Positions 45,940 to 58,599 of a stretch of DNA of 64,000 bases are shown piece by piece; the first letter of the stretch is position 1, and the number at the start of each line of letters is the position of its first letter. Where the stretch lies: assembly GCA_933228675.1 (NCBI GenBank), contig OW121740.1, positions 38,237,492 to 38,301,491 of the forward strand, given 5' to 3'. Source of the stretch: Stomorhina lunata (taxonomy: Eukaryota; Arthropoda; Insecta; Diptera; Rhiniidae). Made by a program: the position numbers and the translations under genes. A model generated the notes under the pieces. The model did not search any database. It was not told where the DNA came from and was given only the letters and a program-made list of their open reading frames with translations.

Positions 45940-48285
45940 TACAAATTTTCTATGGAAAATAATTTTTTTAGTCAAAATTTTTTTTAAAGAAAAATATTTC
46001 TAACGAAAATTTTTCTATAGAAAAATATTTCTAATGAAAATTTTTCTATAGAAAAATATTTCTAATGAAAATTTTTCTATAGAAAAATATTTCTAACGAA
46101 AATTTTTCTATAGAAAAATAATTCTAACGAAAATTTTTCTATAGAAAAATAATTCTAACGAAAATTTTTCTATAGAAAAATAATTCTAACGAAAATTTTT
46201 CTATAGAAAAATAATTCTAACGAAAATTTTTCTATAGAAAAATAATTCTAACGAAAATTTTTCTATAGAAAAATAATTCTAACGAAAATTTTTCTATAGA
46301 AAAATAATTCTAACGAAAATTTTTCTATAGAAAAATATTTCTAACGAAAATTTTTCTATAGAAAAATATTTCTAACGAAAATTTTTCTATAGAAAAATAT
46401 TTCTAACGAAAATTTTTCTATAGAAAAATATTTCTAACGAAAATTTTTCTATAGAAAAATATTTCTAACGAAAATTTTTCTATAGAAAAATATTTCTAAC
46501 GAAAATTTTTCTATAGAAAAATATTTCTAACGAAAATTTTTCTATAGAAAAATATTTCTAACGAAAATTTTTCTATAGAAAAATATTTCTAACGAAAATT
46601 TTTCTATAGAAAAATATTTCTAACGAAAATTTTTCTATAGAAAAATATTTCTAACGAAAATTTTTCTATAGAAAAATATTTCTAACGAAAATTTTTCTAT
46701 AGAAAAATATTTCTAACGAAAATTTTTCTATAGAAAAATATTTCTAACGAAAATTTTTCTATAGAAAAATATTTCTAACGAAAATTTTTCTATAGAAAAA
46801 TATTTCTAACGAAAATTTTTCTATAGAAAAATATTTCTAACGAAAATTTTTCTATAGAAAAATATTTCTAACGAAAATTTTTCTATAGAAAAATATTTCT
46901 AACGAAAATGTTTCTATAGAAAAATATTTCTAACGAAAATTTTTCTATAGAAAAATATTTTTAACGAAAATTTTTCTATAGAAAAATATATCTATTGAAA
47001 ATTTTTGTATAGAAAAATATTTCTATCGAACATTTTTCCATAGAAAAATATTTCTATCGAAAATTTTTCTGTAGAAAAATATTTCTATCGAAAATTTTTC
47101 TATAGAAAAATATTTATATCGTTTGTTTTATTTTTCTATAGAAAAATATTTCTAACGAAAATTTTTCTATAGAAAAATAATTCTAACGAAAATTTTTCTA
47201 TAGAAAAATAATTCTAACGAAAATTTTTCTATAGAAAAATAATTCTAACGAAAATTTTTCTATAGAAAAATATTTCTAACGAAAATTTTTCTATAGAAAA
47301 ATATTTCTAACGAAAATTTTTCTATAGAAAAATATTTCTAACGAAAATTTTTCTATAGAAAAATATTTCTAACGAAAATTTTTCTATAGAAAAATATTTC
47401 TAACGAAAATTTTTCCATAGAAAAATATTTCTAACGAAAATTTTTCTATAGAAAAATATTTCTAACGAAAATGTTTCTATAGAAAAATATTTCTAACGAA
47501 AATTTTTCTATAGAAAAATATTTTTAACGAAAATTTTTCTATAGAAAAATATATCTATTGAAAACTTTTGTATAGAAAAATATTTCTATCGAACATTTTT
47601 CCATAGAAAAATATTTCTATCGAAAATTTTTCTATAGAAAAATATTTCTTTCGAAAATTTTTCTATAGAAAAATATTTATATCGAAAATTTTTCTATAGA
47701 AAACTATTTCTATCGAAAAATTTTCTATAGAAAAATATTTGTATCGAAAATTTTTTTATAGAAAAATATTTCTATCCAAAATTTTTCTATAGAAAAATAT
47801 TTCTATCGAAAATTATTCTATAGAAAAATATTTCTATCGAAAATTTTTCTATAGAAAAATATTTCTATCGAAAATTTTTCTATAGAAAACTATTTCTATC
47901 GAAAAATTTTCTATAGAAAAATGTTTGTATCGAAAATTTTTCTATAGAAAAATATTTCTATCCAAAATTTTTCTATAGGAAAATATTTCTATCGAAAATT
48001 TTTCTATAGAAAAATATTTCTATCGAAAATTTTTCTATAGAAAAATATTTCTATCGAAAATTTTTATATAGAAAAATATTTATAGAAAATATAGAAAAAT
48101 ATTTCCATCGAAAATTTTTCTATAGAAAAATATTTCTATCGAAAATTTTTCTATTGAAAAATATTTCTTTCGAGAATTTTTCTATAGAAAAATATTTCTA
48201 TAGAAAAATATAATTATCAAAAATGTTTTCATAGGAAATATTTTTATCAAAAATTGTTCTATAGAAAAATATTTTTTATCAACAT
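45940..48285 (-). repeat. Minisatellite array 8, 31-bp unit, inverted relative to array 7
   Basis: About 75 units joining CTAACGAAAATTTTTCTATAG to AAAAATATT. The block 46320-46910 is very uniform. From about 46980 many units carry CTATCGAAAA in place of CTAACGAAAA, which makes them the exact reverse complement of array 7 units. A local duplication is visible: a variant series near 46950-47040 recurs near 47515-47605. Confidence 0.96.
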
Positions 48286-49224
48286 TTAAGGTTTAATAGA
48301 AACAACTGTTTATGAGTGGTGCCAATATTGCGTTTATAAGATGGACAAAATAAAAGTTTACACTCTTATCAGCCTTCGATGTCAACGATTTCCCTATACC
48401 TGATAGTATGTCTATATCAAACATTTTCCAGAAAGATTTTCGTGGGATCTCTTATAGCTTGAGCGTTATGGGCTTTTTAAAATTTCAAGAATTATACGGC
48501 ACAACTTTAGAAGTTTATATCCGATATTAGGTTTTTTGGTATCGTACCTTGTTGTACCTTAATTTAGTATCTTTCTATAAAAACTACAAGTATTGTCCTC
48601 AAATGTTTTCTTAACTGAAATGAGCAAATACTGATTGCGAATATATAAAATGTTAAGCTTTAATACTTTTTAAAGATATTTATTTATAATTTTATTCATA
48701 ACCCCAACACTTCAGTAACTTATTCTAAATAATTACAGGATATTAATTAAATCGAAATGAAAAGAAACAAATAATTCATTCATAATTGCAAATTAACCAT
48801 ACAACTGATTAGAGGACTTGTGTTGTTGCATTTATGTGAGGGTCCTTGAATTAGTCCTTTAATTCGTAATTAGAAAACCAGAATGCGCAAGAAAATAAAC
48901 AAAAGCTTATTTAATTAATTGATTTGTAAATAAATATAAGAACAGCATTGATTACATCTATATCTACTATTCTTCCAATAATGATGATAATCATGTTCTT
49001 CTACTAATTTAAATAAAAAGGGATAGATTTCTAGAGGACTCTCTAAGAATTGATAAGCAGTCAGACGAATAGACAAATTAATACATTGAAGGACGTACAA
49101 AACATGTTATGTACGAAAGGAATTTGTGGCAATAGATACTTTAACAAATTTAAGGAATTTTATTAGGAAATTTAATAGCAAATCAATCAAGTATTCAATG
49201 TTATTACTAAAATTTCATTAAAAA
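48286..49224. other. Non-coding spacer, nothing recognised
   Basis: No exon, RNA gene or transposon recognised; the minus-strand open frame at 48915-49100 has no known domain. Confidence 0.4.
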
Positions 49225-52200
49225 ATTTCGTATAAAATAGGAAATTTTTCAAAAATTTCCTATAAAAATAGGAAATTTTTGAAAAATTTCCTATAAAAAT
49301 AGGAAATTTTTGAAAAATTTCCTATAAAAATAGGAAATTTTTGAAAAATTTCCTATAAAAATAGGAAATTTTTGAAAAATTTCCTATAATAATAGGAAAT
49401 TTTTAAAAAATTTCCTATAAAAATAGGAAATTTTTGAAAAATTTCCTATAAAAATAGGAAATTTTTGAAAAATTTCCTATAAAAATAGGAAATTTTTGAA
49501 AATAGAAAATTTTTTTCTATAAAAATAGGAAATTTTTGAAAAATTTCCTATAAAAATAGGAAATTTTTGAAAAATTTCCTATAAAAATAGGAAATTTTTG
49601 AAAAATTTCCTATAAAAATAGGAAATTTTTGAAAAATTTCCTATAAAAATAGGAAATTTTTGAAAAATTTCCTATAAAAATAGGAAATTTTTGAAAAATT
49701 TCCTATAAAAATAGGAAATTTTTGAAAATTTTCCTATAAAAATAGGAAATTTTGAAAAATTTCCTATAAAAATAGGAAATTTCCTATAAGAATAGGAAAT
49801 TTTTGAAAAATTTCCTATAAAAATAGGAAATTTTTGAAAAATTTCCTATAAAAATAGGAAATTTTTGAAAAATTTCCTATAAAAATAGGAAATTTTTGAA
49901 AAATTTCCTATAAAAATAGGAAATTTTTGAAAAATTTCCTATAAAAATAGGAAATTTTTGAAAAATTTCCTATAAAAATAGGAAATTTTTGAAAAATTTC
50001 CTATAAAAATAGGAAATTTTTGAAAAATTTCCTATAAAAATAGGAAATTTTTGAAAAATTTCCTATAAAAATAGGAAATTTTTGAAAAATTTCCTATAAA
50101 AATAGGAAATTTTTGAAAAATTTCCTATAAAAATAGGAAATTTTTGAAAAATTTCCTATAAAAATAGGAAATTTTTGAAAAATTTCCTATAAAAATAGGA
50201 AATTTTTTGAAAAATTTCCTATAAAAATAGGAAATTTTTGAAAAATTTCCTATAAAAATAGGAAATTTTTGAAAAATTTCCTATAAAAATCGGACATTTT
50301 TGAAAAATTTTCTATAAAAATAGGAAATTTTCGAAAAATTTCCTATAAAAATAGGAAATTTTTGAAAAATTTCCTATAAAAATAGGAAATTTTTGAAAAA
50401 TTTCCTATAAAAATAGGAAATTTTTGAAAAATTTCCTATAAAAATAGGAAATTTTTGAAAAATTTCCTATAAAAATAGGAAATTTTTGAAAAATTTCCTA
50501 TAAAAATAGGAAATTTTTGAAAAATTTCCTATAAAAATAGGAAATTTTTGAAAAATTTCCTATAAAAATAGGAAATTTTTGAAAAATTTCCTATAAAAAT
50601 AGGAAATTTTTGAAAAATTTCCTATAAAAATAGGAAATTTTTGAAAAATTTCCTATAAAAATAGGAAATTTTTGAAAAATTTCCTATAAAAATAGGAAAT
50701 TTTTGAAAAATTTCCTATAAAAATAGGAAATTTTTGAAAAATTTCCTATAAAAATAGGAAATTTTTGAAAAATTTCCTATAAAAATAAGAAATTTTTGAA
50801 AAATTTCCTATAAAAATCGGACATTTTTGAAAAATTTTCTATAAAAATAGGAAATTTTCGAAAAATTTCCTATAAAAATAGGAAATTTTCGAAAAATTTC
50901 CTATAAAAATAGGAAATTTTCGAAAAATTTCCTATCAAAATAGGAAATTTTTGAAAAATTTCCTATCAAAATAGGAAATTTTTGAAAAATTTCCTATAAA
51001 AATAGGAAATTTTTGAAAAAGTTCCTATAAAAATAGGAAATTTTTGAAAAAGTTCCTATAAAAATAGGAAATTTTTGAAAAAGTTCCTATAAAAATAGGA
51101 AATTTTTGAAAAATTTCCTATAAAAATAGGAAATTTTTGAAAAATTTCCTATAAAAATAGGAAATTTTTGAAAAATTTCCTATAAAAATAGGAAATTTTT
51201 GAAAAATTTCCTATAAAAATAGGAAATTTTTGAAAAATTTCCTACAAAAATAGGAAATTTTTGAAAAATTTCCTATAAAAATAGGAAATTTTTGAAAAAT
51301 TTCCTAAAAAAATAGGAAATTTTTGAAAAATTTCCTAAAAAAATAGGAAATTTTTGAAAAATTTCCTAAAAAAATAGGAAATTTTTGAAAAATTTCCTAA
51401 AAAAATAGGAAATTTTTGAAAAATTTCCTAAAAAAATAGGAAATTTTTGAAAAATTTCCTAAAAAAATAGGAAATTTTTGAAAATTTTCCTAAAAAAATA
51501 GGAAATTTTTGAAAAATTTCCTAAAAAAATAGGAAATTTTTGAAAAATTTCTTAAAAAAATAGGAAATTTTTGAAAAATTTCCTAAAAAAATAGGAAATT
51601 TTTGAAAAATTTCCTAAAAAAATAGGAAATTTTTAAAAAATTTCCTAAAAAAATAGGAAATTTTTAAAAAATTTCCTATAAAAATAGGAAATTTTTGAAA
51701 AATTTCCTATAAAAATAGGAAATTTTTGAAAAATTTCCTATAAAAATAGGAAATTTTTGAAAAATTTCCTATAAAAATAGGAAATTTTTGAAAAATTTCC
51801 TATAAAAATAGGAAATTTTTGAAAAATTTCCTATAAAAATAGGAAATTTTTGAAAAAATTGCCTATAAAAATAGGCAATTTTTTAAAAATTTCCTATAAA
51901 AATAGGAAATTTTTGAAAAATTTCTTATTAAAATAGGAAATTTTTAAAAAATTTCCTATCAAAATAGGAAATTTTTGAAAAATTTTCTATCAAAATAGGA
52001 AATTTTTAAAAAATTTCCTATAAAAATAGGAAATTTTTGAAAAATTTCCTAAAAAAATAGCAAATTTTTGAAAAATTTCCTATAAAAATAGGAAATTTTT
52101 GAAAAATTTCCTATATAAAAATGGGAAATTTTTGAAAAATTTCTTATATAAAAATGGGAAATTTTTGAAAAATTTTTATATAATAATAGGAAATTTTTGA

Positions 52201-52255
52201 AAAATTTCCTATAAAAACAGAAAATTTTTAAAATTATCTATAAAAGTAGGAAATT
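49225..52255. repeat. Minisatellite array 9, 31-bp unit, each unit a hairpin
   Basis: About 97 units: AAATTTCCTATAAAAATAGG followed by AAATTTTTGAA. Every unit contains the inverted repeat AAATTTCCTAT / ATAGGAAATTT around an AAAA loop. Variant blocks are arranged regionally (CCTAAAAAAATAGG at about 51300-51660; TTTTCGAAAA at about 50870-50930). A variant pair with AAAATCGGACATTTT at 50287 and 50817 marks a higher-order duplication of about 530 bp. Confidence 0.96.
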
Positions 52256-53489
52256 TTCAATTCAATGAATAACTGTCAACTCAAATTCGTAATAAATATT
52301 TATCACATTCTTACCAAACAAATTTAAAAGTATTTAAAAAACCTTTATCAATAAAATTTACAATGAATGATTTTCGATTTCCATTTCCGCCTACATACAA
52401 TCTTTTTAGGCTATAGAAAATCTGCATACAAATCTTTCACATTTTTGTTACTTTAAAGTGTATGTAAGAGTATATTATTTGTTGATTTCCTTAACAAAAT
52501 GAGCTCATATTACCCTAAAATTTCACAAATAAAAATAATATAATTCTCCTTTGTTCTATTTTCAATTTTCGTATTATATGCAAAATGTAAGCAAATATGT
52601 TTTAGACTTCTAAAATTTCCTAAAAAGGCGTAATAGTATGACAATAAGTGAAAGCAATATGTTGTAATAAATTTTTTTCTGGAAGTGATAAAAGTGCAAA
52701 ATTTATTTGGGTTTATTTACGCATGAAGTATCTTATTCTATCCAATCTTTGTTTTTTAACCTTCACCAAAAGTATTTTAAGTTTTGAAAAGGAAGCCAAA
52801 ATATACCAAATTTCTATAAGATTTATGTATGTTTTCTGTTTTGTTTTGGGTTCTACTAAAATCGTTTTGCATTTAGCAAAATTCAAGGTCAATTTAAGTT
52901 TATAGCTCCACAAAATGGAAACACCATTTGGAAGTGAATTAAAGTAGGTCCATTTGCTCTAACTTTAGTTTAACACATGTACGTGTTAAGAAGTACATAT
53001 GTATGTGAATCAGGTCATATTAAAAATCATGTTAAAAAATAACATTGATCCCTTTCTATAAAAATAGTCAATATTAATATTATTCGAAAAAAATTTGGTC
53101 CTATTTTAAGAAAATTCACAATATCGTTAATAAGAGCGAGATTATCTCGATTATATTCCAGCAATAGCTGAGCCCATCTGATTCTACAAAGTTAGACCTA
53201 AAATAGTTATAATGATATACGAAATTTTAGTTATGTTTGTATTAAAAGTGGGCGCATTAGTAGGCGTGGACAAATTTTCTTCCTGTATAAAATTTAGGAG
53301 TGATAAACTTTCGGAAAATGTAAGAAAAAATAACCCATATCGTGGCAACCGTTTTTCTATTTTAGATAAATCAAAAAGAAAAAAGGGAGCTCATGTGGGT
53401 ATCATCATTTTTTTCAAGAAGAGCTTAAATTGATTTACTACTAAAATTTAAGAAAAGCTTATTAAATAAATCAAAATAAATATTTTTTT
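52256..53489. other. AT-rich non-coding stretch, nothing recognised
   Basis: Open frames at 52648-52905 and 53212-53433 have no recognisable domain and no coding-like bias. Confidence 0.4.
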
Positions 53490-56400
53490 TATGATATTTT
53501 TCTGTAAAAATGATCAATATTGATATTTTTCTGTAAAAACGATCAATATTGATATTTTTCTATAAAAACGATTAATATCGATATTTTTCTATAAAAACGA
53601 TCAATATTGATCTTTTTCTATAAAAACAATCAATATTGATTTTTTTCTATAAAAATGGCTAATATTAATACGATCAATATTGATATTTTTCTATAAAAAC
53701 GTTACCCATATCGGTGCAGCCATTTTCCGATAATAGAAAAATCGAAAAAGTGGGTGGGGTAATTTTTTCTTTTTTTTTCAATAAAACTTTACTTCACGAA
53801 TTACTGCGAATATTTAAGATAAATTTAAAAGGTGGGCGTGGTCAAGCTTTCTTTCGTAAAAACCTACTTTTAACTACGACAAATATTTAGAAAAAAAAAA
53901 GTTATCATACGAACCCATTTTATAAAAGATTACCCTATTATACTAGTATTCTAATTTTGAACCTATTCTATATTGATTCTATTCAGATCAGATGCTAAAA
54001 AGAGCTTTTTATAACATTATTCCCATATCGTGGTTTATTTCTTCTTTGAGTTTGTTATTGCGCCGAAGCTGATCGTCGGAGGCCAGTTGGTTGGATATTT
54101 GATGCTCACGACTTTCTGACCGAATTGGAAAAGTTCAAGTCTTGCTTTCAAAGTTATAGTTTTCTCTGCATTCCAGATATTGTTTGCAAATGTTCTTTGG
54201 ACTTTGGCAATTTAAGTGTTGTCTAGTATCTTCGAAGTTTAAGGGGTCATCAATATTGATCATTTTCTATTAAAACGATCAATATGAAAACTATAAATAT
54301 TTATAATTTTCTATTAAAACGATCAATTATAATAATTTTCAATGAAAGTGATCAATATTGATAATTTTCTATGAATCTATGAACTGATCTCTTAAATAAA
54401 AAATGATCGATATTGATCGTTTTCAAAGAAAATGATCGATATTGATCGTTTTCAAAGAAAATGATCAACATTGATCGTTTTCATAGAAAATCATCAATAT
54501 TGATCGTTTTCATAGAAAATCATCAATATTGATAATTTTCTATGAAATCGATTAAAGCTTATCTTTTTCTATGAAAAACATCAATATCGATCGTTTTCTA
54601 TGAAAGCGATCAAGATTGATCACATGATCTTTTCATAGAAAATTATCAATATCGATCGTTTTCATAGAAAATGATCAGCATTGATCATTTTCTATTAAAT
54701 CGATTAAAATTTATATTTTTCTATAAAAAAAGATTAACAGGTATGTGATGGAAAACGATCGTTTTCAAATCGATCGATTTCAGATATATTTTTGAGATAA
54801 TTTTCGGTTGTTTTCCCAAGAAAATTCAAACCAAATGAAAGATAAAATATCAGTCAAAAGGATTAAAGCCAAAATTTTATTTTTTTTGGGGGAAATAACC
54901 GAAAATTAGCTAAAAAATATGTCTGAAATCGATCGATTTGAAAACGAAAAATGTCCATCACATACCTGTAAGATTGATTATTCCCTATGAAAACAATTAG
55001 TATTTTCATTTTCTATGAAAACGATTAATATTGATAATTTTCTTAGACTAAGATAAATATTGATCATTTTTTTAAGAAAACTATCAATATTGATATTTTT
55101 CTCTAAAACGATCAATATTGTTCTTTTTCTATAAAAACGATCAATATTGATCTTTTTCTATAAAAACGAATAATATTGATATTTTTCTATAAAAACGATC
55201 AACATTGACTTTTTTCTATAAAAACGATCAATATTGATCTTTTTCTATAAAAACGATCAATATTGATCTTTTTCTATAAAAACGATCAATATTGATCTTC
55301 TTCTATAAAAACGATGATTATTGATATTTTTCTGTAAAAACGATCAATATTGATCTGTTTCTATAAAAACGATAAATATTGATCTTTTTCTATAAAAACG
55401 ATCAATATTGATCTTTTTCTATAAAAACTATCAATATTGATATTTTTCTATGAAAACGATAAATATTGATCTCTTCTATAAAAACGATCAATATTGATCT
55501 TCTTCTATAAAAACGATGATTATTGATATTTTTCTGTAAAAATGATCAATATTGATATTTTTCTGTAAAAACGATCAATATTGATATTTTTCTAATATCT
55601 ATTATATCGATTAATATCGATATTTTTCTATAAAAACGATCAATATTGATCTTTTTCTATAAAAACAATCAATATTGATTTTTTTCTATAAAAACGGCTA
55701 ATATTAATACGATCAATATTGATATTTTTCTATAAAAACGGTTAATTTTGATCATTTCTATAAAAACGATCAATATCGATATTTTTCTATAAAAACGACC
55801 AATATTGATATTTTTCTATAAAAACGATTAATATTGATCTTTTTCTATAAGAACGATAAAAATTGATATTTTTCTATAAAAACGATCAATATTGATCTGT
55901 TTCTATAAAAACGATAAATATTGATCTTTTTCTATAAAAACGATCAATATTGATATTTTTCTATAAAAACTATCAATATTGATATTTTTCTATGAAAACG
56001 ATAAATATTGATCTCTTCTATAAAAACGATCAATATTGATCTTTTTCTATTAAATCAATCAAAATTGATCTCTTTTTATAAAAACGATCAATATTGATAT
56101 TTTTCTATAAAAAAGATCAATATTGATAATGTTCTATTAAAACGATCAATATTAAACATTTTCTATAAAAACGATCAATATTGATCTTTTACTATAAAAG
56201 CGATCAATATTGATCTTTTTTTATAAAAACGATAAATATTGATCTTTTTCTATAAAAACAATCAATATTGATATTTTTTTATCAAAATGATAAATAATGA
56301 TCTTTTTCTATAAAAACGATTAATATTGATTTTATTCTAGAAAAACGACTAATGTTAATACGACCAATATTGATATTTTTCCATAAAAACGATCAGTATT

Positions 56401-56875
56401 GATAATTTTCTATGAAAACGATGATTATTGATCTTTTTCTATGAAAACGATCAATATTGATAATTTTCTAAGAATACGAACAATATTGATTTTTTTCTAT
56501 AAAGACGATCAATATTGATATTTTTCTATGAAAGCGATCAATATTGATTTTTTTCTATAAAACGATCAGTATTGATCTTTTTCTATTAAAACGATCATTT
56601 TCTTAGAAAATGATTAATATTGATATTTTTTATAAAAACAATCAATATTATTCTTATTCTATAAAAGCGATCAATATTGATCTTTTCTATAAAAACGATC
56701 AATTTTTATTTTTTTCTATAAAAACGATCAATATTGATCTTTTACTATAAAATCGATCAATATTTATCTTTTTATAGAAACGATCAATATTGATATTTCT
56801 CTATGGAAAAGATCAATATTGATCATTTTCTATGAAAAAGATCAATATTGGTCATTATCTTTGAAAAGGAGATTA
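53490..56875. repeat. Minisatellite array 10, 29-bp unit with GATCAATATTGATC palindrome
   Basis: About 90 units of TTTTTCTATAAAAAC plus the perfect palindrome GATCAATATTGATC, measured at 29 bp in the uniform part (55080-55480). The palindrome can also be read as overlapping GATC sites. Spacers without units occur at about 53700-54245, and a foldback element is inserted at 54737-54969. In 54400-54700 the units are inverted in sense (TTTTCATAGAAAATGATC). A block near 55300-55530 is repeated. Confidence 0.93.
54737..54969. mobile_element. Foldback MITE inserted in array 10
   Basis: ACAGGTATGTGATGG at the left and CCATCACATACCTGT at the right begin imperfect inverted repeats of about 80 bp that include AAATCGATCGATTTCAGA. 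The flanks AAGATTA and AAGATTG suggest a 6-7 bp target duplication within an array unit. No coding potential. Confidence 0.75.
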
Positions 56876-58025
56876 AAGTAATATTCAATTAATTTTTGAT
56901 ATAACAGAATAAACATTTTTCAAAATTTTCCAGCCATCAAATAACTGAAATTTTACAATATATCAAATTAATTACTTTGTTACTTATTCAAATTTTTCCA
57001 TTATTAAAATTCGTCCTAAACTCTTTAACCCAGTTAACAAATTGTCTTCAGTTTTAAAGAAAATGGAATGTAGGTTCCACATTGATTAGTTAGAGTATAA
57101 GCAAACAATATTTTAAGATTTTTTTTTTTCATTGCAAACAATGGAAACCTTAAACAAATTATTATGGAATTTTCTTCTTTTATTAAAAGTTTTTCCTCTG
57201 TTGATTTTTGGTTATACATAATTGAAATTATACTTTTGGGACTGTCAGATGGGAATTTTCCAAAGGAAGGACAAGCAAAATTGTTGAAACTACTTATTTT
57301 TGTTAAGCTGGTAGTAAATTTATGAATATGAATGGTAGCAAAATATAAAACAATATTATATATTAGGGAGGCTCAAGTTGATAGGAAAAGAAAAAAAAGT
57401 ATAAGTTTAAGAAATCATTATTCATTCCATAATAAACTAAGGTAAAAAAAAAACTATATAACTGTACAAATATAATAAGAATTTTAAACGTAATGCTTTT
57501 GCATTAGGGAGCACCTTAATATGCCAACAAAAGGATTACTAAATAATCGTATAAAAATCCCTACAAAAAGGTCATATTCCTAGTAAAATGCAAAGTGGGA
57601 TAATAGAAAAAAATTCATATGGTCCTAGTAAAAGTGTTAACTAGTTAATGGCAAGTCGAAATATATTTGAAGATCTTGATCTCAAAATTTCAAATATAGA
57701 ACAGTTTATCGGAAATGACATTTTTTTACCACTCTAGTTACTCACAAAATTCAATACCTAAAGCAAAGACTCTACAATATAAAGATGTTGCACTTTCATA
57801 CATTGATTTTGCGTATGGTCACTTTAAAAAGTCCCATACAAAAGAGAGTATACAGCTTGTACTCTAATTCAAAAACAACTAATGGAAACGGTTATTTAAT
57901 GAGAGAAAGCTAAGGCACACATACGTGCTCATGAAATGTATGTTTGTTTGTGCGTTTATGTGTTTCTCATTGTTCTTTATCCAATTTAATTTCACATTTG
58001 ACAGAAAAAAAATGTATGAAGTGCA
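56876..58025. other. AT-rich non-coding stretch, nothing recognised
   Basis: Short open frames without recognisable domains. Confidence 0.4.
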
Positions 58026-58593
58026 ATATTTATACCCTTCACCTCGATAGTAGGACCATGGCTACTGAAATTTTTCAAAATCATACCATTACTTATGGTA
58101 CTTTTCATAAGTCCCACTTCCCGAAATTGATATTTTGGCCACAAATATCAATATTTTTTAATGAAATTCAAAACAGATACTGCTTATATAAGACAAAATC
58201 ACTGTACAAAATTTGAAATCGGTCCACATTTTACAATTGCTTCCATACAAACTCTTCTATCTAAATATTTCGAGATAATCGGTCCACATTTGAACCTAGC
58301 TCTTACATATTCGCAGTGACGAAAAAAGCTTAACTAAAGAAGTCTTGACATATGTGGGGTTTATATAACTCAAGCGGCTGATGATTGAGTGAAATTTGCA
58401 TGTGTTTTATTGTTGTAACAAAAACAAAATACATATAAACTTCACTCAATCGTCAGCCACTTGAGTTATATAAACCACACAATAATGTTGTGATGTGTGA
58501 TGACAAAATTTAGAAAATATTTTTCTTTTTATGGGCAAAAACTGAAGGGTACCATAGTCGGTCAAGTCCGACCATAGCACTTTCTTACTTGTT
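58026..58593 (+). mobile_element. DINE-1-like family 2, copy d
   Basis: Starts ATTTATACCCTTCACC and ends with the hairpin GTCGGTCAAGTCCGAC and CTTTCTTACTTGTT. The middle is shortened compared with copy b: the microsatellite part is missing. It carries a small foldback insert at 58353-58481. Confidence 0.72.
58353..58481. mobile_element. Foldback MITE, 129 bp
   Basis: TGTGGGGTTTATATAACTCA (left) and TGAGTTATATAAACCACACA (right) begin inverted repeats of about 40 bp reaching GATTGAGTGAA / TTCACTCAATC, around a loop of about 50 bp. It is inserted in the DINE-1-like copy d. Confidence 0.75.
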
Positions 58594-58599
58594 TATATT

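Noticed and set aside
52648..52913. Overlapping open frames on both strands
   Set aside because: No domain and no homology to anything recognised; AT-rich chance frames.
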